The position numbers and the translations under genes are program-made. Positions 8,724 to 15,058 of a stretch of DNA of 64,000 nucleotides are shown piece by piece (position 1 is the first letter of the stretch; each line of letters opens with the position of its first letter). Source of the stretch: an uncultured Muribaculaceae bacterium (GTDB lineage Bacteria > Bacteroidota > Bacteroidia > Bacteroidales > Muribaculaceae); contig CAJTZS010000023.1 of the NCBI GenBank assembly GCA_910584055.1, forward strand, positions 1-64,000, given 5' to 3'. Below the pieces are notes generated by a model. That model was not told the origin of the DNA. It worked only from the letters and a program-made list of their open reading frames with translations, and did no database searches.

Positions 8724-8942
8724 ATGGCAAAACAAGCTGCAATCGAACAAGACGGTGTGATTCTCGAAGCATTGTCGAACGCAATGTTCAAGGTAGAGCT
8801 TGAGAACGGGCACGAAATCACGGCCCATATCTCCGGCAAGATGAGAATGCACTATATCAAGATACTTCCCGGCGACAAGGTGAAGGTGGAGATGTCTCCC
8901 TACGACCTGAGCAAAGGAAGAATTTCATTCAGATATAAATAA
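8724..8942 (+). CDS. infA: Translation initiation factor IF-1
   Basis: An OB-fold factor that binds the 30S A site. It has 72 residues, starting MAKQAAIEQDGVILEALSN, with the conserved GHEITAHISGKMRMHYIKI and the end GRISFRYK. The classic infA-rpmJ-rpsM order follows. Confidence 0.98.
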   Translation: MAKQAAIEQDGVILEALSNAMFKVELENGHEITAHISGKMRMHYIKILPGDKVKVEMSPYDLSKGRISFRYK

Positions 8943-8976
8943 CCCGGAACCTTTCAGCTAAAAACAGAGAATAGAT

Positions 8977-9093
8977 ATGAAAGTCAGAGCATCAGTAAAG
9001 AAGCGCAGTGCCGACAGCAAACTCGTGCGCCGCAAAGGTCGTCTTTACGTTATCAACAAAAAGAATCCGAAATTTAAAACTCGTCAGGGATAA
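8977..9093 (+). CDS. rpmJ: 50S ribosomal protein L36, zinc-free type
   Basis: A 38-residue frame, ATG at 8977 and TAA at 9091-9093, beginning MKVRASVKKRSADSK and ending KKNPKFKTRQG. It is the bL36 protein by context and by both ends. All the usual zinc ligands (Cys/Cys/Cys) are replaced, so it is a zinc-independent form. A 147-base spacer with a promoter-like site follows before rpsM. Confidence 0.94.
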   Translation: MKVRASVKKRSADSKLVRRKGRLYVINKKNPKFKTRQG

Positions 9094-9210
9094 TACGCCG
9101 ACAAGCTGAAAACCGCCCCCGAAATCCTAAAAATGGGTGTAAGAGGGTGAAAAATCGGCCTGTCACGTCAAAATTATGCGATAAAATTTTAATTTTGGCG
9201 TTATGATTAT

Positions 9211-9218
9211 TAACTTTG
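9211..9218 (+). promoter_or_regulatory. -7 element upstream of rpsM
   Basis: TAACTTTG matches TAnnTTTG in an AT-rich stretch 23 bases before the rpsM start. An upstream TTTG exists at 9194-9197 but the spacing (13) is shorter than usual. It is probably a secondary promoter for rpsM-rpsK-rpsD-rpoA-rplQ. Confidence 0.5.
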
Positions 9219-9240
9219 CACAAAATTTGTATAATACCAT

Positions 9241-9621
9241 ATGGCAGTAAGAATCGTCGGCGTTGATTTGCCGCAGAATAAAAGAGGCGAGATCGCCTTG
9301 ACTTACATCTTCGGCATCGGCCGAAGCGCCGCCAACACCATCCTCAGCAAGGCTGGCGTTGACCGCGACATAAAGGTTAAAGACTGGACCGACGCCCAGG
9401 CAGCAGCCGTGCGTGAGGTTATCCAGCATGACTACAAGGTGGAGGGCGATCTCCGCACTGAAATCCAGTTGAACATCAAGCGACTGATGGACATCGGCTG
9501 CTATCGCGGCATCCGTCACCGTATCGGTCTTCCCGTGCGCGGTCAGAGCACAAAGAACAATGCCCGCACGCGCAAGGGACGCAAGAAGACAGTCGCTAAC
9601 AAGAAGAAAGCTACTAAGTAA
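9241..9621 (+). CDS. rpsM: 30S ribosomal protein S13
   Basis: Small-subunit head protein uS13, which contacts P-site tRNA. It has 126 residues, with the conserved ALTYIFGIG block, the signature RGIRHRIGLPVRGQ(S/R)TKNNARTRKG and a Lys-rich tail. It is the first gene of the alpha part. Confidence 0.98.
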   Translation: MAVRIVGVDLPQNKRGEIALTYIFGIGRSAANTILSKAGVDRDIKVKDWTDAQAAAVREVIQHDYKVEGDLRTEIQLNIKRLMDIGCYRGIRHRIGLPVRGQSTKNNARTRKGRKKTVANKKKATK

Positions 9622-9636
9622 TAAATAATTAAAGTA

Positions 9637-10026
9637 ATGGCAAAAAAGACAGTCGCAGCTAAAAAGAGGAATGTCAAGGTAGATGGCCAAGGTCAGCTCC
9701 ACGTGCATAGCTCTTTCAACAACATCATTGTGTGTCTGGCCAACAGCGAGGGTCAGGTGATATCCTGGTCTTCAGCGGGCAAGATGGGCTTCAGAGGCTC
9801 CAAGAAGAACACACCTTATGCAGCTCAGATGGCAGCACAGGATTGCGCCAAGGTCGCATATGACCTGGGTCTGCGCAAGGTGAAAGCATACGTGAAAGGT
9901 CCGGGCAACGGTCGTGAGTCCGCCATCCGCACGGTTCACGGTGCAGGAATCGAGGTGACAGAGATTGTAGACGTTACTCCGCTTCCCCATAACGGATGCC
10001 GTCCTCCCAAAAGGAGAAGAGTCTGA
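9637..10026 (+). CDS. rpsK: 30S ribosomal protein S11
   Basis: Small-subunit platform protein uS11. It has 129 residues, with SSFNNIIVCLANSEG, the SAGKMGFRGSKKNTPYAAQ block and the C-terminal signature VTPLPHNGCRPPKRRRV. A 161-base structured spacer separates it from rpsD. Confidence 0.98.
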   Translation: MAKKTVAAKKRNVKVDGQGQLHVHSSFNNIIVCLANSEGQVISWSSAGKMGFRGSKKNTPYAAQMAAQDCAKVAYDLGLRKVKAYVKGPGNGRESAIRTVHGAGIEVTEIVDVTPLPHNGCRPPKRRRV

Positions 10027-10100
10027 TCCGTAAGATAATAATCGCGATAACAAGCATTATAATCCAACTGAGTCCGCAAGCCTGATCCTGAATGCGAATA

Positions 10101-10167
10101 GACCGTCTTCTGACACTTCCTTTCGACGGTCGCGGCTGCGCTAAGGGATCCGGGGCTCAAGGGCCGC
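10101..10167 (+). promoter_or_regulatory. Possible structured mRNA leader of rpsD
   Basis: Two adjoining stems occur in the rpsK-rpsD spacer: GACCGTC (10101-10107) / GACGGTC (10125-10131), then GCGGC (10132-10136) / GCCGC (10163-10167). They abut with no gap, as in coaxially stacked r-protein binding sites, and rpsD starts 20 bases later. S4 autoregulates its operon in other bacteria through an mRNA structure, so this could be an S4 site. That is inference only. Confidence 0.35.
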
Positions 10168-10187
10168 TTTAATTAAAGAAAAATAAA

Positions 10188-10793
10188 ATGGCAAGATACA
10201 CAGGTCCAAAAACCAAGATCGCACGTAAGTTTGGTGAGCCCATCTTCGGCGATGACAAAGTTCTGGCTAAGAAAAATTATCCGCCGGGACAGCATGGCGC
10301 CAATCGCCGCCGCAAGACCTCAGAGTATGGTCTTCAGCTCCGTGAGAAGCAGAAAGCTAAATATACTTATGGCGTGTTAGAGCGTCAGTTCCGCAATCTC
10401 TTCGAGAAAGCTGCCCGCACAAAGGGTATCACGGGTGAGGTTCTTCTTCAGTTCCTGGAGAGCCGCCTCGACAACGTGGTTTATCGTCTGGGAATGGCTC
10501 CCAGCCGCCCCGCTGCCCGTCAGCTCGTGCTCCACAAGCACATCACAGTAAACGGCAAACCGGTCAATATCCCTTCCTATAAGGTTCTTCCCGGAGATGT
10601 AGTGGCTGTGCGTGAGAAATCAAAATCGCTTGAGGTTATCGCCGATGCGCTTTCAGGTTTCAACCATAGTAAATATCCTTGGCTTGAATGGGATGAGAGC
10701 GTGAAGGGCGGCAAGTTCCTCCACCTTCCCCAGCGTGAGGACATCCCCGAGACCATCAAGGAGCAATTGATCGTCGAGTTATATTCTAAATAA
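10188..10793 (+). CDS. rpsD: 30S ribosomal protein S4
   Basis: Primary 16S rRNA-binding protein uS4. It has 201 residues, starting MARYTGPKTKIARKFGE, with the S4 RNA-binding domain (about 94-155, including LESRLDNVVYRLGMAPSRPAARQ region) and a conserved C-terminal helix. It is followed by rpoA after 16 bases, as in the alpha operon. Confidence 0.98.
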   Translation: MARYTGPKTKIARKFGEPIFGDDKVLAKKNYPPGQHGANRRRKTSEYGLQLREKQKAKYTYGVLERQFRNLFEKAARTKGITGEVLLQFLESRLDNVVYRLGMAPSRPAARQLVLHKHITVNGKPVNIPSYKVLPGDVVAVREKSKSLEVIADALSGFNHSKYPWLEWDESVKGGKFLHLPQREDIPETIKEQLIVELYSK

Positions 10794-10809
10794 TAAACAT
10801 TAAATACCC

Positions 10810-11808
10810 ATGCCAATTTTAGCATTTCAAAAACCCGATAAGGTGGTCATGCTTGAATCGAGCAACTCCTTCGGAAAATTCGAATTCCGTCCGCTCGAGC
10901 CGGGATATGGACAGACTATCGGCAACGCCCTGCGCCGCATCCTTCTTTCGTCGCTCGGCGGTTTCGCCATCTGCTCAATCCGCATCGACGGAGTGGCTCA
11001 CGAGCTCGACACGATTCCGGGAGTAAAGGAAGATGTGACCAACATCATTCTTAACCTCAAACAGATTCGTTTCAAGCAGCTCACTGAAGACCACGAGACC
11101 GAGAAAGGTTCGGTAACCGTGTCGGGAACGGATGTGTTCACTGCAGGCGACTTGGGTAAGGTTCTTTCCGGATTCGAGGTGCTCAATCCAGAGTTGGTGA
11201 TCTGTCACCTCGACAGCGCGGCAAGTTTCAAGATGGATTTCACAATCAACAAAGGTCGCGGGTGGGTTCCTGCCGATGAGAACCGCGAGCTTCTCGCGGG
11301 CACTGAGCTCAATGAGATCGCCATCGACTCTATCTACACCCCGATAAAGAATGTGAAATATTCTGTTGAAAACTATCGCGTGGAGCAGAAGACCGACTAT
11401 GAAAAGCTGGTTATGGAGGTCACGACAGACGGCTCGATCATGCCTAAAGAGGCATTGAAGGAGGCTGCCAAAATTCTGATCCAGCATTTCATGATGTTCA
11501 GCGATGAGAAAATCACTCTCGAGGCTCCGCAGGAGGATGCACCCGAAGAATTCGATGAGGAAGTGCTTCACATGCGCCAGCTCCTCAAGAGCAAGCTTGT
11601 GGACATGGACCTTTCGGTGCGTGCCCTCAACTGCCTGAAGAGCGCGGAAGTGGAAACCCTCGGCGAACTCGTTGGCTTCAACAAGACAGATCTTCTCAAA
11701 TTCCGCAATTTCGGAAAGAAATCGCTCAGCGAACTCGACGAGCTTCTTGAGAAGCTTCACCTTTCCTTTGGAATGGATATTTCGAAATACAAATTAGATA
11801 AAGACTAA
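10810..11808 (+). CDS. rpoA: RNA polymerase alpha subunit
   Basis: Scaffold subunit of RNA polymerase. It has 332 residues: the N-terminal dimerisation domain (about 1-235, with GYGQTIGNALRRILLSS) and the C-terminal DNA/activator-binding domain (about 250-325, with LSVRALNCLKSAEVETLGEL), joined by an acidic linker. It is in the standard place between rpsD and rplQ. Confidence 0.98.
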   Translation: MPILAFQKPDKVVMLESSNSFGKFEFRPLEPGYGQTIGNALRRILLSSLGGFAICSIRIDGVAHELDTIPGVKEDVTNIILNLKQIRFKQLTEDHETEKGSVTVSGTDVFTAGDLGKVLSGFEVLNPELVICHLDSAASFKMDFTINKGRGWVPADENRELLAGTELNEIAIDSIYTPIKNVKYSVENYRVEQKTDYEKLVMEVTTDGSIMPKEALKEAAKILIQHFMMFSDEKITLEAPQEDAPEEFDEEVLHMRQLLKSKLVDMDLSVRALNCLKSAEVETLGELVGFNKTDLLKFRNFGKKSLSELDELLEKLHLSFGMDISKYKLDKD

Positions 11809-11814
11809 TTCCCC

Positions 11815-12321
11815 ATGAGACATAATAAAAAATTCAACCACCTCAGTCGCAAGAAAGGACACCGCGAGGCCCTTCTTTCTAACCTTGCGATCGCTCTTAT
11901 CCAGCATAAGAGAATCTTCACGACTGTGGCTAAGGCAAAGGCTCTCCGCGTGTATGCCGAGCCTCTGATCACACGGTCGAAGAAAGACGATATGGCAAAT
12001 CGCCGTCTCGTGTTCAGCTATCTTCAGAACAAAGAGGCCGTGAAGGAGCTCTTCGGAGTTATCGCTGAGAAAGTGGCGGACCGTCCGGGCGGTTACCTCC
12101 GCATCCTCAAGACCGGTCACCGTCTTGGCGACAACGCAGAGATGTGTATGATCGAGCTTGTTGACTTCAATGAGAACATGCTTGAGGCTGCCGCTCCCAA
12201 GAAAGCGAAGACCACACGCCGCTCTCGTTCGAAGAAAGCCGCAGCTCCCGCTGAGGCTCCTGCAGCCGAAGCTCCCGAAGCAGAGGAAGCTCCTGCAGCG
12301 GAAGAACCCAAGGCAGAATAA
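11815..12321 (+). CDS. rplQ: 50S ribosomal protein L17 with acidic Ala/Pro tail
   Basis: Large-subunit protein bL17 at the tunnel exit. It has 168 residues. The core (about 1-125) shows MRHNKKFNHLSRKKGHREAL and RPGGYLRILKTGHRLGDNA. The last 40 or so residues are a low-complexity Ala/Pro/Glu tail following a short basic patch; Bacteroidetes L17 often carries such an extension. A strong terminator follows. Confidence 0.97.
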   Translation: MRHNKKFNHLSRKKGHREALLSNLAIALIQHKRIFTTVAKAKALRVYAEPLITRSKKDDMANRRLVFSYLQNKEAVKELFGVIAEKVADRPGGYLRILKTGHRLGDNAEMCMIELVDFNENMLEAAAPKKAKTTRRSRSKKAAAPAEAPAAEAPEAEEAPAAEEPKAE

Positions 12322-12342
12322 ATTCCCTTATAATAACCAAAA

Positions 12343-12381
12343 CGCGGGGCGATTGCATTATGCAGTCGCCCCGCGCTTTTT
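12343..12381 (+). terminator. Strong terminator ending the ribosomal cluster
   Basis: A 10-bp GC-rich stem, CGCGGGGCGA (12343-12352) / TCGCCCCGCG (12366-12375), with extra TGCA pairing in the loop and a T run (12377-12381). It lies 22 bases after the rplQ stop and separates the housekeeping cluster from the polysaccharide locus. Confidence 0.9.
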
Positions 12382-12445
12382 GTGCCTTAAACGCTTCTCC
12401 CTCTTCCGGTTTCACTCCGAACCAAACCTCCTCAATCCCCATAAA

Positions 12446-12479
12446 AAATTAAGTATCTCTTGGGGAGAGATACTTAAAT
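12446..12479 (+). repeat. Left 34-bp inverted repeat, recombinase-site-like
   Basis: Contains a 29-bp core: arms TTAAGTATCTCT and AGAGATACTTAA around the asymmetric 5-bp centre TGGGG. This arm-spacer-arm layout resembles core sites of tyrosine recombinases. The centre gives the site a direction, opposite to that of its partner at 12840-12873. Confidence 0.75.
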
Positions 12480-12633
12480 TCTGTAAGAATTTGATAATCA
12501 ATAGCGTTTTTGAGAGAAGTGATGCTATTCTGTAAATAAGATGCTTTTTGATAGATGTAATGCATTTTGGTTTGTAAAAAGTATGATAGCTGTAATGCAA
12601 GACATCACGTTGCGACGGAGGGTGTTACATTAC

Positions 12634-12730
12634 TCTCAAATGTAGGGATGCTCCCTGGAGCATCCGATGATGAATAACCTGTTGTCTGTCTGTTGGAGGA
12701 TGCACCATGGTGCATCCCTACAATTTGAGA
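12634..12730. repeat. REP/BIME-like element with two hairpins
   Basis: A 97-bp element with inverted ends: TCTCAAATGTAGGGATGC on the left matches the complement of the right end with one inserted base. It holds two 20-bp hairpins of the same design, 12646-12665 (GGATGCTCC/GGAGCATCC) and 12698-12717 (GGATGCACC/GGTGCATCC), in opposite context. This is typical of intergenic palindromic repeats or a small MITE. It lies within the inverted-repeat-bounded segment. Confidence 0.6.
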
Positions 12731-12802
12731 CGCAATTAATCGTGTTCTGCAACACACTCAATTAGTATTATGAATACTGCGCTCAAAAATGTCCTGTCGG
12801 AT

Positions 12803-12833
12803 TTTGTGATTTGCGATGAAATTGTTAATTTTG
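12803..12833 (+). promoter_or_regulatory. Consensus promoter driving the polysaccharide locus
   Basis: A -33 TTTG (12803-12806), a 19-base spacer, and a -7 TAATTTTG (12826-12833): a full match to the Bacteroidetes consensus. Transcription would begin around 12839-12841, at the very edge of the right inverted repeat. The hairpin-forming repeat would therefore be the first thing in the transcript. Confidence 0.75.
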
Positions 12834-12839
12834 CAACCG

Positions 12840-12873
12840 ATTTAAGTATCTCTCCCCAAGAGATACTTAATTT
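12840..12873 (-). repeat. Right 34-bp inverted repeat, recombinase-site-like
   Basis: Exact reverse complement of 12446-12479, with centre CCCCA instead of TGGGG. Being inverted relative to the left copy, recombination between the two would flip, not delete, the segment. In the current arrangement it also forms a 12-bp hairpin at the 5' end of the predicted mRNA. Confidence 0.75.
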
Positions 12874-12967
12874 CAATTTTTGTATCAGGGCGACGTTCGA
12901 AGCTTTTTCAGCGCGGCAAAGCCCTGAGTCTAAGGCAATTTTTGACTTGTATGTCTCTGTCGGAGAT

Positions 12968-13582
12968 ATGGTAAGTATGGAGGTTCCGCAAAAGGTTGAG
13001 GCGAGATCAGATTGTGAGGCCGCGACAGCGACAATGGGCGTTGGCGACGCCGTAGGCGTGGCACGAAGTCACTGGTTTGTGGCTATCGTGAAGAATAACA
13101 CGGAGAAATCTGTGGCTGAAAAACTCTCGGATGCCGGCGTGACATTTTATCTTCCTACTCAGGAGGAACTGCGGATCTGGCGTAACGGACGACGCAAGAA
13201 GGTGGAACGCGTGGTGATTCCTGCAACAATCTTCATACATTGCACCGAGCCTGAAAGGCGCGAAATAGTGAAGCTCCCTTATATCAACAGATTCATGACC
13301 AACAAAGCGGCATGCTCCCCCGGTAGGGTCGGAAGTCCGTTGGCCGTCATTCCCGATTCTCAGATAAGGACATTGCGTTTTATGCTCGGCAATGCCGAGG
13401 GGGAGGTAACAGTCTCACCGGTTTACGGCAAGGGGGATAAAGTCAAGGTGATCAGGGGTTGCCTGCGTGGGCTTGAAGGGGAGATAATAGAAACAAGCGG
13501 TGGCAGCGAACTGATGGTACGAATCGATATATTCGGCTGCGCCCGGGTATCTATCAATCCGACGAACGTCTCCAAGATTTAA
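12968..13582 (+). CDS. UpxY-like NusG-family transcription antiterminator
   Basis: A locus-specific NusG paralogue that in Bacteroides binds RNA polymerase to prevent early termination in its own capsule operon. The NGN domain starts at HWFVAIVKNN and continues through FYLPTQEEL and VVIPATIFIH. A KOW-like segment (GDKVKVIRGCLRGLEGEI) lies near the C-terminus. The frame is open from an ATG at 12770, but that region precedes the promoter and reads through the hairpin repeat. I therefore prefer the ATGs at 12968 or 12977, giving about 204 residues. It is the first gene of the locus, as expected for upxY. Confidence 0.85.
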   Translation: MVSMEVPQKVEARSDCEAATATMGVGDAVGVARSHWFVAIVKNNTEKSVAEKLSDAGVTFYLPTQEELRIWRNGRRKKVERVVIPATIFIHCTEPERREIVKLPYINRFMTNKAACSPGRVGSPLAVIPDSQIRTLRFMLGNAEGEVTVSPVYGKGDKVKVIRGCLRGLEGEIIETSGGSELMVRIDIFGCARVSINPTNVSKI

Positions 13583-13591
13583 TGTTACATC

Positions 13592-14302
13592 GTGTCTAAG
13601 ACATTGCACATTTCACATTCCACATTCCACATTATAATAGAGCGGGCTCATCGGCTCATGGAGCGGGCGCAGGAGGCGGGATGCCTGAATATCGACGGGC
13701 ATGTGCCGTCGCGGGAGGAACGCGCGCTGTGCGCCGAGATACGTGTGTTCGCACGGGAATTGCGCGACATGATACCTGACGCCGCTCCGGAACATCTTTA
13801 TGAACTGACAACGTATCACGACATGTTGCACCGTGTAGGCTTTCATGAAGTTCCCCCGCAGAAATTCAGCGAAGACATGCAACGCCGTTTCTTCGAATCA
13901 TGGACAGGCGGCAAAGCCGCTGTCTCGGAAGCCGAGATTTACGCGATGATCGCCCCGAAGGTGCGTGCGAATGCCGCGGCAGTGGATCCGCGATATTATT
14001 CGGCATATTACAGGTTGAAGAAGGCGTGGATTCGCGAACTGAGCGTGCGCGACAGTTTCCGGGGCGTATCGCAGGCGGAAAACTACCGCCGTCTTTCGCA
14101 GCTTCTCGCTGACAACCTCTCCGACTGCTATCCCGGCGGCAAAGCCGAGGCGCAGGCACGCAAGCAGCGTTGGGTCACAGCCAACCTCGTGTCAGACCCT
14201 TCGCTCCTCGACTCCGACACCCGCGAAGCCTACCGCCGCTTCCTCGCCAAAGCCGAGTTCCTCGGCTTCACCGTTACCGCCCGCGAACTTTCGCCCCGAT
14301 AA
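13592..14302 (+). CDS. UpxZ-like regulator with extended C-terminus
   Basis: Second gene of the locus, 236 residues with a GTG start. The N-terminal part (RAHRLM...VPSREER...FARELRDM) resembles UpxZ, which in Bacteroides inhibits UpxY proteins of other capsule loci so that one polysaccharide is made at a time. UpxZ is usually about 150-160 residues, so the basic, Arg/Ala-rich second half (about 110-236) is extra. The first dozen codons read through a repeated CACATTnC motif (13607-13631), so the true start is uncertain. The assignment rests on motif resemblance and position. Confidence 0.5.
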   Translation: MSKTLHISHSTFHIIIERAHRLMERAQEAGCLNIDGHVPSREERALCAEIRVFARELRDMIPDAAPEHLYELTTYHDMLHRVGFHEVPPQKFSEDMQRRFFESWTGGKAAVSEAEIYAMIAPKVRANAAAVDPRYYSAYYRLKKAWIRELSVRDSFRGVSQAENYRRLSQLLADNLSDCYPGGKAEAQARKQRWVTANLVSDPSLLDSDTREAYRRFLAKAEFLGFTVTARELSPR

Positions 14303-14326
14303 CTTGGTTTGAAAAGAATATATGAT

Positions 14327-14334
14327 TATATTTG
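14327..14334 (+). promoter_or_regulatory. -7 element of the MNT/HEPN pair
   Basis: TATATTTG matches TAnnTTTG; a TTG at 14304-14306 lies 20 bases upstream. The expected transcription start (about 14339-14342) falls on the ATG at 14339, so the message may have almost no leader. This would give the toxin-antitoxin pair its own promoter within the locus. Confidence 0.5.
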
Positions 14335-14338
14335 CATC

Positions 14339-14632
14339 ATGGTTGGAGTCAATTTGGACATATTAAAGAAATTCTTTTCCAAAGAACCGATAGTCAGGGC
14401 ATGGCTTTTCGGCTCCTTCGCCCGAGGCGAAGAGCGAGAGGACAGTGATGTTGACATCCTTGTTCAATTCGACCGCGATGCCAAAGTGGGACTATTGCGG
14501 CATGCAGACATTCTGCTTCGTCTTGAACAGTTGCTCCATAGGAATGTTGATCTTGTACCGGAAAATTCAATTTATCCCGAGCTGCGTCAATCGATAAATT
14601 CATCAAAAGTCCTGATTTATGAGAGAAGCTGA
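14339..14632 (+). CDS. mntA: MNT-domain nucleotidyltransferase, antitoxin
   Basis: A minimal nucleotidyltransferase of about 97 residues with the catalytic pattern GSFARG then DSDVDIL (G25-S26, D37-x-D39). In characterised MntA/HepT pairs it neutralises the HEPN toxin by adenylylating it. The frame can be extended to an ATG at 14309, but the promoter-like site at 14327 favours 14339. It overlaps the next gene by 14 bases, the usual layout of this module. Confidence 0.85.
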   Translation: MVGVNLDILKKFFSKEPIVRAWLFGSFARGEEREDSDVDILVQFDRDAKVGLLRHADILLRLEQLLHRNVDLVPENSIYPELRQSINSSKVLIYERS

Positions 14633-14957
14633 TCGCGATCCATTAAGAATTCAGCATATGATTGAATCTATCAATCGTGTGAATGACTTTATGGCAGATA
14701 AATCAGAGAAAGATTTGGAGAATAATTCAATGCTTTTCTATGCTGTGGTTAAAAATATAGAAATCATTGGAGAAGCTGCGTATAAGTTGACTCATGAATT
14801 CATGGATTCTCATCCTGAAATACCATGGAAGCAGATAATTAGAATGAGGCATATACTCGTTCATGGCTACTATCAGATTAATACAGAGCAATTATATAAC
14901 GTCTATACCGAAGATTTACCGTATCTTTATGCCAAGCTTTTAAAATGCTCCCTGTAA
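14619..14957 (+). CDS. hepT: HEPN-domain RNase toxin (HepT/DUF86)
   Basis: A 112-residue all-helical HEPN protein with the catalytic R-x4-H-x-Y motif intact (R77, H82, Y84 in RHILVHGY). HepT toxins cleave RNA, and the cognate MNT partner modifies the tyrosine of this motif. It overlaps the mntA end. The pair sits between the regulators and the enzymes of the polysaccharide locus, so it may stabilise the locus or respond to phage. Confidence 0.88.
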   Translation: MREADRDPLRIQHMIESINRVNDFMADKSEKDLENNSMLFYAVVKNIEIIGEAAYKLTHEFMDSHPEIPWKQIIRMRHILVHGYYQINTEQLYNVYTEDLPYLYAKLLKCSL

Positions 14958-15027
14958 AGAGCATTTCATTTAGAAAGAGTTGTATCCCAAAAGTATAGAT
15001 CGTTTATTTTGAATTAAAACTATCGTA

Positions 15028-15035
15028 TATTTTTG
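15028..15035 (+). promoter_or_regulatory. -7 element before the HEPN-tailed gene
   Basis: TATTTTTG matches TAnnTTTG, with TTTG 16 bases upstream (15008-15011). It lies 24 bases before the GTG at 15059 and after a short AT-rich spacer following hepT. Confidence 0.4.
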
Positions 15036-15058
15036 CGTGTTCAACAAATCAATATTCT

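Larger units (their letters stand above)
12446..12873. other. Candidate invertible promoter segment of the polysaccharide locus
   Basis: A 428-bp segment bounded by two 34-bp sequences that are exact reverse complements (12446-12479 and 12840-12873). It contains a promoter matching the Bacteroidetes consensus pointing right, toward the UpxY-like gene, so the present orientation would be ON. It also contains a REP-like element and no convincing gene. Bacteroides capsule loci are known to switch by inversion of promoters between inverted repeats. No recombinase gene lies next to it here; it would act in trans. Confidence 0.6.

Noticed and set aside
10975..11760. Minus-strand frame opposite rpoA
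   Set aside because: Antisense shadow; rpoA is certain on the + strand.
12770..12967. N-terminal extension of the UpxY-like gene from an ATG at 12770
   Set aside because: It lies upstream of the promoter's expected start, reads through the hairpin repeat and gives sequence unlike NusG proteins. The same peptide-like string (LSISPQEIL) arises from the other repeat copy, so it is a product of the repeat.
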